A stretch of 64,000 nucleotides of DNA from Epiperipatus broadwayi (Eukaryota > Onychophora > Udeonychophora > Euonychophora > Peripatidae), in assembly GCA_028023455.1 (NCBI GenBank), contig JAQFVV010006636.1:126001-190000 (forward strand), written 5' to 3'. A program made the translations under genes and the position numbers. Numbering within the stretch: position 1 is the stretch's first letter; the number at the start of each line of letters is the position of its first letter. Shown here one piece after another: positions 47,763 through 58,745 of this stretch. Under the pieces are notes generated by a model. The model was given only the letters and a program-made list of their open reading frames with translations. It was not told the origin of the DNA and did not search any database.

Positions 47763-48087
47763 AAAATGTAAGTTTCTGTTGCTTTTCTTTTACTTTTTTT
47801 AAACAATATTATCAATTACATTTTTCAATCTTAAGATAAGTATATATATTGGACCGTTCTCCCCAATTGAATATTGGGTTTGAATTAATACTTGCACTGG
47901 GTTACCAGTTACTTGGCATATTTAACATTTTCTAATATATATTTTTTATACGATAATCAAATTATGGTTTCCAACAAGCAATCTCAAAAAGTATAAAAAA
48001 CTCACAATTATATTTTCTGATTATCTTCCCCCCCTTCACACACACACACCCACATCCTGCTTTGGCTACACTTCATTAATTTTTGGT
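47763..48087. other. No gene seen
   Basis: AT-rich spacer with a CA run near 48038-48050. Confidence 0.5.
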
Positions 48088-48194
48088 TTAAGCATTGGAC
48101 GTCGAGAGGTCAGCAACAGCTGCTTTACAAGCAGTTGTCCCTGGTTAGCGGGTTCGCTTCCCGGCTGATGCTATGACACATGAGAAAAAAAAAA
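48088..48194 (+). mobile_element. tRNA-derived SINE, family 1
   Basis: GTCGAGAGGTCAGCAACAGC (A-box region), a CTGCT-TTACA-AGCAG anticodon-like arm, B-box GGTTCGCTTCC (48151-48161), GCTGATGCTATGACACATGAG and A10. Confidence 0.8.
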
Positions 48195-49470
48195 CAACAC
48201 TTATTTCTATCTAAAGGTGGTTATATTATGGATACCGGTGTCAACGTGAGATTCATTAAACTTTAACACTACTTTGGTAAAAAAGAAAAAAGTTTCAATA
48301 TTTATAAGTAATATTTTTATTTGACATTTTGTTGCTTATTTAAAGGCAGGTATAAAATTATTAACGAATGCAGAAACATGGAAGGAAACTGTAGAGATGT
48401 TTAGTCAAAACTCTTTTAGCCCTTCCTACACCATGTTAGATTATACTAATAATAAAAAAAAGATTTTCTTCTTAAAGATTTAAAAAAAAAGAAGATAATA
48501 TTACACTGATGTGTAAAAAATATTAATTAACATAAAAGTATTTATAAGACAAAACAATATATTTAAACATTTTAGTAAAATGTTCACAATTAAGTCCTCA
48601 ACAGTATTATAAAATGATCTCTTTTTTTAAAATAATTACTTATTAGGAAAAATATAGATGTAAATGGTTTACCGATTGTTTTAAAGTATAGATACCTTTT
48701 TGCCTGATTTTTTTTTTTTTTTTCTGACCTTGGCTTTACATTCTTGAATGATAATATCTATTTTCCATTTCCTTCTTAATCCATTATTACATGGCTGGAA
48801 ATGATTTTGTAAATATATCTTCTTTCTGTAGTTTAAAAATGTCAACAAACTAGGAGTAGGCACATACTACTTGGTTAGAGCTAGCAACAGAAAATAGTTT
48901 TAGTGATGATGGATATATAAAGTCTGCCATTGGTAATATTTTAATGCTACTTTTGAAGGCACCGATAGCGTTAATCATTCAGATATTGGCTTTCTCAAAG
49001 TTTGCTGTCAGCTACTCTGTTTATCTCAGCTTTTAAATCTGCTAGTGAGTCCGGGCTTTAATGTCTCGAGACTGAGTAACTTCTTTACGACAAACGCATA
49101 AAAGAGCTCATCAATTAACTTCATAACCAAAAACCCTTAAATGAAATTGATCCAATTATATCTACATCACTATAACTAATTAATCACCGCTGTTTTTCAA
49201 TAACCACCATTTCTTTTTTAAAAATTCTTTAATTTCATTATTTTTTTTTTAAACCTTAAGTTCTATCCTTCTGGTAGAACATTGTTCGCACCTAAATTTT
49301 ATTCTTGTTGCTATGCAAACATTGTCCGTGCTTAAATTTTTATTGCAAACAAATTATTAATTAATTAATTTTTTTTTTTTTACAAATGACTTTTTAAATT
49401 TTAACAAATAAAATTTTTAAAAATAAACATGTTTTTAGAGTAATGAACTTTAGAATCTTTATAAAATGTC
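48195..49470. other. No gene seen
   Basis: AT-rich with many homopolymer runs. It forms the 3' flank of the LINE. Confidence 0.55.
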
Positions 49471-49501
49471 TTTTTTTTTTTTTTTAAAGAAAAATTTTAT
49501 T
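49471..49501 (-). terminator. LINE polyadenylation signal and poly-A tail
   Basis: AATAAA on the minus strand (plus 49496-49501), followed by A15 (the T run at 49471-49485). This marks the 3' end of the element. Confidence 0.85.
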
Positions 49502-49543
49502 CTATAGCTATATTGAATGTTACAAATATAAAAATGATATCAA

Positions 49544-51319
49544 TTACATATCTATTTGAAGTAAAGTAGATCCAACCTTCTGCCATGTTGCTCTTGTGAT
49601 GTAGGTAGGAGCAATTAGTTGGTCCTTTTTCATGATTTTCTTCATGATATTCTTAAATTTAGTCCCATATGGATCTCTCATTCCTTCAATTGTGACTTTA
49701 CATCTGACACACCACAGGGCATAGTTCACAAAAATTGCCAGTCTTATGTCCGTAAATAGACCCTGATCTATATAATCTTTAATTGATTTGTAGTGTGCAC
49801 TTGTATTGCTGTACCATTTATGAGATATCGATCTATAATTGGACATAATGGGACATTTAAGAAAAATATGATCAATCGATTCCTCCTCTCTCTCACATGC
49901 CTGGCACACAGGATTGATCTTCTTGAAATTTCTTCTGTCTGCCAGAAATGAGTTTGTAGGGAGGGAGTCCAGGTTGATTTTAATTAGGAAATCTTGAAAT
50001 TTTGCCTCAATGAACCAAAATTTTGATCTTGAAATCAGTTGCTGGTTGGTGATCCCGAGAGACCCTTTATTTATGTTATTTTCCCCATGTATTATTTTAT
50101 ATGCATTCCAGTATTTAATTTTTGATATAATTGGGTTTTCATTCAGATCAATAACTTTCCAAATATTATCAAATAACAAATTCCACCAACTTTTATTAGT
50201 GGGCGGTGGTCTATCAGTTGGTATGACAGTTTCTTGATATGATATATTTGAATATTTGTTTTGAAGCCAGAATAATAGGTTGTAGTCTCTCTGGAATATC
50301 ATGGTTTTGATACAATGTAATGAAAGGCCATTGAACCTTCTAGGCATTTGAAGTTTTCGGAGGCTGATGGCAGCAACCTTTCGGCCCCAGAATAGTTTTA
50401 TGCACAGCGAGTTTATTTTTTTGATAAATTTTTTGGAGGGGCAGATACCAGATAGGAAATAGTTAATTTTTGGGAATATCAATGAGTTTAAAAGTCTTAC
50501 CTTACCATGAAGTGAAACATATATCTTAGAAAGGGAGGTAGTTGTATGGCAAATTTCTGTTAATAGGGATTCTTCAATTTCTCTCCTCATAGCACTATTG
50601 GATTTTGAAAAATTAAAGCCTAGGAATTTCTGTGGGTCAGCTGTAAAATTTGAAGCAATTTTCCTGCCAGTTAGCAAGCTCCAGGAGGCTGATTTCTTTT
50701 TATTGAATTTGAGTTTATATTTGTCTGAGTACCATGCTAGTATTTGCTCTAGTTTAGTGATATATTTCTTGGAAGGCAGGCAGATGATTATATCGTCCAT
50801 ATAACTGAGATGTTTAATCACCCTTCCCATGGCAGGTACATACACTCCAGGTAATGATCTCTCAATCTCCATCAATAGTGGGTTGATATAAGCTATAAAA
50901 TATAGTGCACTAAGTGGAGATCCTTGAGGAATAGAGATGGAGGGTTTGAACCCAGGTGCAATTTTCCCATTCATTGTGATGTGGATGATTCTGTTGGCTA
51001 ATAGATTTGCAATCATCCTCAGATAAACACACGGCACCCCATATTCTTGGAGAACATCAATCAGAATGTCTGGCCTGACTGAGTCAAATGCTGCCGAGAT
51101 ATCGAGTTGGACAGCGATCGGTTTCGACATCTTCCGAGCTCTAATAACATCGATAAGGAGTTTCATTTGGCCAATGGCATTAATTGATGATTCCCCTTTT
51201 TTTGCATATTGATTGGTAGAAATGTATTTGTAAATTTTCACTTGGATTTGATCCTTAATTAATTGTTCTATGATTTTAATTAAAAGGGGAATCATTGAGA
51301 TAGGCCTCAGATTATTCAA
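49544..51319 (-). pseudogene. LINE ORF2, reverse transcriptase and C-terminal CCHC
   Basis: A 591-codon open stretch. It starts inside RT at NNLRPISMIPLL (the listed first codon is TTG, not a true start). Motif A is AVQLDISAAFDS (residue ~69-80), motif B is SIPQGSPLSALYF (~129-141) and the catalytic box is YMDD (173-176). A thumb and connection region follow, and a C-terminal knuckle C-x2-C-x8-H-x4-C lies at residues 472-489. It copies LINE RNA at the nicked target in the nucleus. It joins the preceding ORF2 piece only through at least two frame changes around 51320-51420. The intact length and catalytic residues indicate recent loss of function. The short plus-strand frames inside it are shadows. 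Confidence 0.9.
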
Positions 51320-51341
51320 GTCATGTTTTCCATCTTTTTCT

Positions 51342-52226
51342 TTAGGAAAGGTACGAGAGATATTGGATACAAGTTGTTAACTCTCGACTTCCCTCTGCTA
51401 AGTGGTTTATCATGGCTTTAATTATTGGCACTGAATATTTCTCTAGATGTAGGAGGATGAATTTTGGTATGCCGTGTATTCCTGGGTGTACCCTCTCTGG
51501 GAGGCTTTTTAGCTTGATGCGGATCTTTTCCTCAGTGATATCATGAGTCAGGTTCTCATCCAGGCTAAACAATCCATTCACATTCCCAGTCTGATCAAAT
51601 TGAAGTGTTGACCTAAAATGCTCTCTAATTGCACAGATCATTTCTGGGCCCACAAGAATGTTGTTATCTATCGTTAATGACAGTGGAACGAGTTTCCTGC
51701 TACCTGTTCCCAGTGCCCACCGGAAGTAACTCTTGGACCAGCATTGTTGATCTGGCAGAAATCTTTTGGCTCGTTTGATTGACATATATTCAGCCAGAGA
51801 CCTCTGCTTATCCCGGTATTGGCATTTCAGGGCAAGGGCAAGAGGTACAAATTGATTATCGAGTGGAAGCTCTTTTAGTCTTTGGTCAATAGCATCAAGA
51901 TCGGCTAATAAGCGGTTAGGGCCTTTCTTGTTAAGGGAAACCTCATTTATTATGGATTGGAGGATGCCGATGAAGGAGAACCATGCCTCCTCCACTGGTA
52001 GTCTTAGGATATCAATTTTTTTAAAGTAGATGTAGGCCTCGGAAAAGAGCCGTTCAGGTGTGGTCTGTTTTAGCAACATTCGAATAGTATTGTTGTTTTC
52101 TTCAACTATCGGATGTCCAATGTTTGTTTCAAGGGATACCTCTAGGGCCAAGTGGTCAGAAAAAATCACTGGTCGAAGTTTTGCATTGATTTTGAAGTGA
52201 ATACTGGGAATAGTAGACAAGGTCAA
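51342..52226 (-). pseudogene. LINE ORF2, end of endonuclease and linker to RT
   Basis: A 294-codon frame. Near its start it carries SDHLALEV (residues 23-30), the SDH motif closing the APE-type endonuclease begun in the overlapping upstream frame. The rest is the linker before the RT fingers, including RVHPGIHGIPKFILLH (~241-256), corresponding to the region before the RT core in Jockey/I elements. The frame ends just before the RT frame resumes. Its first ATG is not a real start. Confidence 0.8.
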
Positions 52227-52830
52227 TCAAGGATCTGGCATTTTTAGTGTAGAAGGAGAAGGCATCTATAGGGAAAAATCCTTCTCCACTCATCAGTATA
52301 TGATTAAAGAGGTGAATATATTTTTTATTGAAAGAAGTATATGTCACATTGAAATCACCCATTAGGATGATTGGGAATGGATTTGAGGCCATGACTGAGT
52401 TGATGGTGGTGATTACTTTCATGATTAGATTGTGGTTATTTTTAGTGTAGAGGTAGATTAGGTTGATTTGAAAGTGGTTATATTTTAGGTTAGCAATTAG
52501 GCAATTTGAATCTAGATGCAGAATTTTGAAGCTAGTAGGAGGATCTTTCTTGTAATTGATTAAAATAGCTACGCCTCCTGCTGGTACCATTGAAATTGAG
52601 TATTTGAAGAAGCCCAGATTTTGGAGAATCTGATCAATTTTACAACATGAATTTAGATGTAATTTGGTTTCTGCCATGCATACGACATTTGGCTGGCATC
52701 TGACTATCCAATTTTGAATAGCAAGTGCCCTGTCAACTGAGTTCAGGCCCCTAACATTAACTCCATAGAAATTTAACTTCATATAATTTGTATGAGGTGA
52801 TTTGTCCCTGATTGACCCTGCCATTATCAT
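52156..52830 (-). pseudogene. LINE ORF2, APE-type endonuclease
   Basis: It starts at a true ATG (52830), 61 nt after the ORF1 stop. The endonuclease motifs are in order: NVRGLN (residues ~25-30), MAETK with the catalytic Glu (~52-56), IILMGDFN (~154-161), then LIDLVYYS, and the SDH motif continues in the next frame (51342-52226) after a frameshift near 52200. It nicks target DNA to prime reverse transcription. The frame ends early because of that shift. Confidence 0.85.
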
Positions 52831-52891
52831 TGGCTGGTATCTGTCATTCCATTATTAATCTATTTCTGCGCAGACTACTTCGTTACTGCAC

Positions 52892-53989
52892 CTAGTCCCG
52901 TGTATCTTCATATTGCACAGACTGATTCTCCATCTCAGAAGCAGCCCAGTCTGACTGGGAGATTTCGGTGTCACTAAGACCTATGAAAGAAGTTAGTAAT
53001 AGTTCTTCTTGATTATTACTGTCATCCAGATTCATGCTCTGTTTTACAGTCTTAGAGGTACTGGATGAGATTTTGATAGAGGATTGAATATTGCCTTTCC
53101 TTCTTTTGTTATTCTTATCATTCCACTGATTTATCTCAATATCATCATGGTATTGTTTATTTAGTTTCTCAGAATTATCATTTGAATATGTTGTAGTATC
53201 TTCATCAGAACTGGATCTGGTTTGTTGTCTTGATTTCCTTTTTTTCTTGTTCTTCTTTGGTAATATCTTTCTATTTTGTTGAGTTGTTATAGGGCTAGGG
53301 TCTTCATGCACCCATTCTTTTTGGTCACCAATGACTGTTGCATCAGAGTCTGATCCACTCTCATCAATGATCATCTTGGGTCTGTTTGTCTCATTCTCAA
53401 TCCAATTATGAGATTGGATTTGTTCTACCCCACTAGTGAAGTGTTGTGACTCAATGGTATTAGAGTTGATTGGCATATTTAAGGGGGTGTGATCCAACAC
53501 TTTATTTATGGGAGTGTGAATCGGGATTTCTTCTAACATTGTCAGTGTTGTCTCAGATTGATTGAGTTCTTCATGATTTGAGTCTAATTGTGTTAAGTTT
53601 TTCATATTGTCATCAACTATTTTAGAGTCCAGTGTTAAGACCATTGTTGACTTCCCTGCCTTCTTATTGCATTTATGTATCCTATTCCGTTTTGAGCCAC
53701 ATCCATTACATATGCGAGCTTGGCAGTCTTTAATAAGGTGACTTCGTTGCAAGCAAAAAAAACATTGTGGTGGAACTCCACGGAATGTTAGGACCATCGG
53801 TGAACCTCTGGAGTAGACCACTGTGGGTATATCATTGGGGTGCACCTCTTTCTTTAATGTGATAGTGAAAGTACCAGTGTTGGTCAGAATGCGGCCATTA
53901 GTTCGATGGTCATATCTATATGTTAGTCCAGTTGTTTTCCCATATTTCCCAAGCATGTTATCCAGTTCTGCTTGATCAAAATTCATCAA
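52892..53989 (-). pseudogene. LINE ORF1, zinc-knuckle half
   Basis: A 365-codon frame covering the C-terminal part of ORF1. A canonical CCHC knuckle CFFCLQRSHLIKDC lies at residues 76-89 and a second, atypical cysteine cluster CNGCGSKRNRIHKC at 94-107. After these comes a long polar tail rich in Asn, Ser, Thr and Lys with a KKNKKKRKSR basic patch, ending in an acidic stretch. This is the RNA-binding, gag-like protein that coats LINE RNA. The 5' continuation is broken: homologous-looking coding sequence runs on to about 54860 through stops and frame changes. Confidence 0.8.
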
Positions 53990-54863
53990 ACAGTTCTTGA
54001 TGGTTCCATTGAGTGATTGCTCTGTTTATATCAATTGTGCAGATGATCTTCCCATCCATGAGTCTAATGTTATTTTTGAAACAATTTCTAGTAGACCATG
54101 AAGTAAATTCGGTAATTATATATCTATCATTTGGATGGAAAAGATCTTATTAATTCCCATCCACATATCATTTTCAAAGATCATGTTGTAAAATTTCTCA
54201 ATAGGGAATTTAAATAATCCTCCATTATGATTTGTTATGGCCAAAATCAGAGTTTTGTCATTGATATAGTTTTTAAAAGAATTTAGTAAGAGATAGGGAT
54301 TGAGTTATTAAATTGATTATTTATTCTTTGATATTCTTCTTCAGTAAGTTGTATTGTATTTTCTTCATGTGAGCTTTTATTTGTTGTGATGTATTATCAA
54401 TTTCTATATCAAGAAAATTCAGTATGGAGTTTTGGTTGTTATTTATTGTGTTTCCATTTTCCCTTAGCTTATCACTTTCTTTTTTAAGGAATTGGCATAG
54501 GTTTTACTTTTATTCTTACTATTATAACTTATATCTATATTTTCATTTTGCTCTTGGTATGGAGAAGCACTTTCTTTGATTTTATTGTATTTAGAATCCA
54601 CAGATTGACAAAGAAGCAATTTTCCATCTGTAGGATTTTTTTAACGATGTTATCGCTAGTAGCGCCCTCAAACGTTTTTAGAACGAATTGTACTAATGTT
54701 TTTGGTTTATTTATGTTGCTATTATTTTTATATGTGGTATTATAGTTGCTGTATAATTAGAAGATTTATTCAAGGTTTCAGAAGTCATTAATTTAGGTGT
54801 TTGTCTCATTTTTAATAACTTTTGAATTAGTAATGTTGTCTTCTGTAACGACTTTATTGGTTT
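53990..54863 (-). pseudogene. LINE ORF1, broken middle part
   Basis: The minus strand shows short open pieces in shifting frames (for example GLFKFPIEKFYNMIFEND near 54180-54230), consistent with the central ORF1 domain. Several stops and indels are present. Confidence 0.55.
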
Positions 54864-55139
54864 CTAACGATAGACTAGGATTTTTTTCTCAGATTTCTTT
54901 TGCTTTTCATGAGGTTTGATACTTTGTGAATCAGAGATGTTGTAGTAATTATCATTAGAGTTAGGGAATTGTGAATTGGGTAAATTTCTAACTTGCTGAG
55001 AACTTTTTCCAGCTTTTGCAGAATTTTTGTCTATTTTGTCATTATTATTATTCAAGCACATATCGGCCATATTAGAAATATTATCGGAAAGATTTCTATT
55101 CTTGCTTTTAGCAGATTTGGGGTTTTTATCCCCTTTCAT
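54864..55139 (-). pseudogene. LINE ORF1, N-terminal part
   Basis: It begins at a true ATG (55139) with MKGDKNPKSAKSKNRN and continues as a highly polar, disordered, Asn/Ser/Lys-rich segment of about 90 residues. Such tails are usual at the N-terminus of LINE ORF1 proteins. Assignment rests on position and composition. Confidence 0.5.
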
Positions 55140-55205
55140 GACTTAGTATTTAATGAAAAGTCACTTACCCACTTACTGGGGCACTTGTCTCAGCTTTAAC
55201 TATTA

Positions 55206-55663
55206 TTTTTGCGATTAAAATTTTATTCTTTGCAGGAGCTTGGAGTGGTCAAAAACACACATTTTATAGCTAGAATTTTTTTCCAATAAAATTATTTTAC
55301 TTTTTGTTCAGATTAAACTTTTAATCAATTGTGAGGATAAAATAAAAATAAAGGATAAATAAACTCATTTATTAATTCAACTTCATTCCAACACACTTTA
55401 TACGTGTATATGGATGGACTTTGTACCCCTGAATGGTGCGATATATATATATATTTCACCTGAAATGACAAACTCTGAGCCCAGTCAATAAAGTCTTCTA
55501 ATAACTGCTGGAAATTCAATCAACTTTTATAAAAAGAAAATAACTGTTGTTTTGTTTTTTTTTGCAGACTCAAATGTAATATGAGAAATTGAGTCCACTC
55601 AAAACAGCCTGAGTAATGAATAATAATAATAGTATTTAAAGCATATTTTATTTAATTTAACTG
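55206..55663. other. No gene seen; LINE 5' flank
   Basis: May include more of the LINE 5' UTR. No promoter motif or target duplication could be supported. Confidence 0.4.
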
Positions 55664-55841
55664 AAATTTAAATTTGAGCCAATAATCATCACATGACCAC
55701 CACTTCTTATGCTTGCTTATAACTGTTTTAAAAACAGGCAAAACTCACTATATGTATTGCCCCACACAGCAAGCTAGAGTAATCAATGGATGCCAGAAGG
55801 TTTATGCATAAAATCCCCATCTACTGCCAACTTATCCAATA

Positions 55842-55883
55842 TCCCCAGACTAGTTTCTGGCTTGTGGCCTTCGTCAGTGAGGA
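55842..55883 (-). ncRNA. Hammerhead ribozyme-like motif (family A, left arm)
   Basis: Same layout as 63-104 with core CUGACGA, stem II GGC-CACAA-GCC, GAAA, AC-UA-GU-C, and stem I UCCUCA/UGGGGA. Confidence 0.6.
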
Positions 55884-56334
55884 GCCTTGGATCTGAGAGC
55901 ACTGCACCTAAATCTTAGGATCTAATGCAACCCTCTAGCAGCCACCTTTTATCTCCACTTGACTACAAAACTATGAGTCTTAAATTTGAAAACACCTTAA
56001 TGTTTTCAATCCAAGCCCATTAGCTTATATAGTCATATGGGTCTGAACTGAGTTCAGTACCCATACATTTTGGTGTCTTTGGTTCTTTAATAACCATAGC
56101 CACTACTATCCTATTAGGCAGGATTGGTTTTAAGCCAATAATCATCACATGACCACTACTTCTTATGCTTGCTTATAACTGTTCAGACCCATATGACTAT
56201 ATAAGCTAATGGGCTTGGATTGAAAACATTAAAGTGTTTTCAATTTAATACTCAGTTAAGTGGAGATAAAAGGTGGCTGCTAGAGAGTTGTATTAGATCC
56301 TAAGATCTAGATGCAGTGCTCTCAGATTCAAAGC

Positions 56335-56376
56335 TCCTCACTGACGAAGGCCACAAGCCAGAAACTAGTCTGGGGA
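56335..56376 (+). ncRNA. Hammerhead ribozyme-like motif (family A, right arm)
   Basis: Stem I UCCUCA (56335-56340), CUGACGA (56341-56347), A, GGC-CACAA-GCC (56349-56359), A, GAAA (56361-56364), C-UA-GU, C17 at 56370, stem I UGGGGA (56371-56376). The predicted cut is after 56370. Confidence 0.6.
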
Positions 56377-56500
56377 TATTGGATGAGTAGGCAGTAGATG
56401 GTGATTTTATGCATAAGCCTTCTGGCATCCATTAATTACTATAGCTTGCTGTGTGTGGCAATATGTATAGTGAGTTTTGCCTATTTTAAAATTTAAATTT

Positions 56501-57149
56501 ACAAAAGTAAAGCTATTTTTGCTCATTTAAAACTCTGCAAGTAAATTATCATGCATCAAATTTCTTAGAATTAACTATTATATTGATAATATATATAATA
56601 CAATAAACTTCAAGCATTATCAATGTAAATTATTGAACTACCCTATGCTTTTTATAAATTCATTTGTCTTTTAGAGAAGAAAAATAGTCCCAAGATATTA
56701 TATGCATAATTGACTTGAATCATAACATCTGTAAGAGTGAACATTAAACCAGCAAAGATAATAAAGACAAATTTTCTTTGATTTCATGAATGATAATTTA
56801 TTTGCAAAATTTTAAAATGAGGAAATTTCAATTTCAGTTGAAACAGATAATATGAGTCATAAATATCTTGATTGATTTTATATTGATTGACTCATATAGT
56901 TGTTTTCTTTTTGTAGAACCTGATTGAACTTATAATGACTAAAAACAATTAATTTATTGGTACTAACAATGCTCAGAATTATTGCTCCATCTATTTTATA
57001 TCTTTTACACATGATACATGATATTTATTCATAGAGTTTAAATGTAAGTAGAGAGTTTTAAAATGAGTAGATATGGCTCTGCTCAGTAATTTAAATTTTA
57101 ATGGAATTAAATATATTTACCTTAATCTACCGTCTTTCACTATTTCTGA
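56501..57149. other. No gene seen
   Basis: AT-rich. The 57073-57264 frame belongs to the family F repeat and is not a gene. Confidence 0.5.
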
Positions 57150-58020
57150 TGTTGTTCTTTGTCTCACACGTCAATGTAAAATATATGATAAAATGATTAT
57201 TACATATCAGAAAATAATAAATTTAACTTCATTTGATAGATATTTTTGTTTTCTACTGAAATAAAATTTAAATGTTCACATTTTGTTTTTGTAAATATTA
57301 AAAAAATAAGATCACAAACAAAACAAAGACTTTACACATCATCATTTCTAGAAAGATTATTTTCAGTTTACAAAATCAATGAAATCTTCTTTATTTCTCA
57401 TTATTTTTAAAAACTTGAACGAATAATTATTTATTTCTCTTATATCTAATGAATTATGCTTTAAAAGTTTAAATTTTTTGAATATTTATTGCAAAATTGT
57501 GATTTTCTTACTCATAAATGTAAAGTAGATTATTTACATCAGAGCTAGAATTTTCTAAATTTGCTTCAGGCCACATTCACATTAGCTGCTAATATAACAT
57601 TATATTTTTGAAAATAAAGTATTTCAAGTCAAAATAAGTTTTAATAATTTATATTTTTTGAGATCTAATAAATATAGTGCAAATTATTTTTAAAAAATAT
57701 CTAAAACCATAATAAATTTGCAAATAAACATGTTCTTGCATTATTGGAAACTACAATGTCATAAAACACCGACTCTTTTATAGCCGTGGCAACAGACAAT
57801 GGCTGAACATGTCAAGGTGGTGCTTATGTCTATTGTAAGAGTGGGAATTTTGAATTTTGTGCTTTTTTTTGCACAATTTTCAGGAAAAAAAATTATTATA
57901 ATAAAATATACCATTTTACACGCATTTTAATGTACAATACTTATGAAAAAATTCACCAGGGGGTGAATTGTCCAAAAGAAGTTTCTCTGTCATATGAAAT
58001 ATGGATGGGTTAAATAACTC
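57150..58020. repeat. Family F repeat, direct copy 1
   Basis: About 860 bp matching 59785-60660 in the same orientation: CTTTGTCTCAC, TTTGATAGATA, CAGGCCACATTCACATTAGC, CATAATAAATTTGCAAATA, then CACCAGGGGGTGAATTG. Its first half is related to the right arm of the 7.8-9.2 kb foldback. CCAGGGGGTG near the end is a small dyad. Confidence 0.8.
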
Positions 58021-58564
58021 AATTGGCTTAATATTCATTCTTTTTGGCAGCTGTGAATCAAGTCAATTATTCATAACTTTATATGTATATAAGGTAAATT
58101 ATATATCTAAATTGTAAATAATAAAACACATCTATATCAATGTATCAAATAGGTTATCATTTTAAAAAAAAATAACAAGGGCACTTCAGGGCACTACCAG
58201 ACTCATGGTAAAGAATTATTAAAAAGATATTATTTAACAATAAAAATTTCAGTGTATGCTCAAGTTGTACACTATGAAATTTCTGATGTATTATGTTCTT
58301 AAAATTAACAATGTACTCTTTTTATTTTCTCATTATTTGATTCACTACTACAATGTTAGTTGTTTGAGGAGAACAACCATTGTCCAGAAATTTTCTCATG
58401 ATTAAAGAAACAATATAAACTCTGTCATCTAATACATCTGTAGCATGAATTTAGTAAAGAAAATATCAGACAGGTAGTGATTTCTAAAATGTTAATTAGA
58501 TTTAGTCTTCATGTTGTAATATTGGAATATAAGTATAATGTATATATTTAATCTAGATGCAATT
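58021..58564. other. No gene seen; dispersed repeat fragment
   Basis: About 58290-58430 resembles 34830-34990 (GTCCAGAAATT, TTTGAGGAGAACAA). Confidence 0.4.
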
Positions 58565-58745
58565 AAAGAGGATTTGAACCCAGACTTCCAAGCTCCTTAC
58601 AGTCATTCACTCCACCCAATACAACTGACACACATGATCATATATATATATGAGAAAGATAAATGCTCTCCAATATAAAGATTTCATGCTGAAACAGCAC
58701 TCATCAGTTTGTCCAGATCAACATCGCCCATATATATATAATCAG
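58565..58745. repeat. Family D repeat, single arm
   Basis: GAGGATTTGAACCCAGACTT, CCAAGCTCCTTACAGTCATT, CCAATACAACTGACACA, then GAGAAAGATAAATGCTCTCC and the hammerhead-like part. Related to 40.87 and 47.52 kb. Confidence 0.65.
58664..58718 (-). ncRNA. Hammerhead-like motif (family D)
   Basis: On the minus strand: CUGAUGA (plus 58701-58707), a 6-bp stem II GUGCUG-UUU-CAGCAU closed directly on the core, GAAA (plus 58682-58685), then UUGGAGAGC, which can pair partly with GAUCUGGACAA upstream. The core is complete; stem III and stem I are imperfect. Confidence 0.45.

Larger units (their letters stand above)
49471..55205 (-). mobile_element. Jockey/I-type LINE, nearly full length
   Basis: A 5.7 kb non-LTR retrotransposon on the minus strand: a 5' UTR of about 65 bp or more, ORF1 (gag-like, zinc knuckles), ORF2 (APE endonuclease, reverse transcriptase, C-terminal CCHC), 3' UTR, AATAAA and an A15 tail. 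All domains are present in the right order but ORF1 and ORF2 carry several frameshifts, so it is a recently dead copy. No RNase H domain is seen. The exact 5' end and the target duplication could not be fixed. Confidence 0.85.
55676..56488 (-). mobile_element. Family A foldback retroelement, best preserved copy
   Basis: Flanked by identical AAATTTAAATTT (55664-55675, 56489-56500); this is AT-rich, so only suggestive. The left arm 55728-56045 and right arm 56184-56480 are near-perfect inverted copies of about 300 bp. The outer segment GCCAATAATCATCACATGAC occurs at the left end and again, in the same orientation, inside the loop (56132-56182). The loop also holds CTGAACTGAGTTCAGT, as in family B. 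Each arm has a complete hammerhead-like motif. No coding sequence. Confidence 0.85.

Noticed and set aside
49441-55300. Target duplication of the LINE
   Set aside because: The flank TTTATAAAATGTC next to the tail has no convincing match near the 5' side, so no duplication is claimed.
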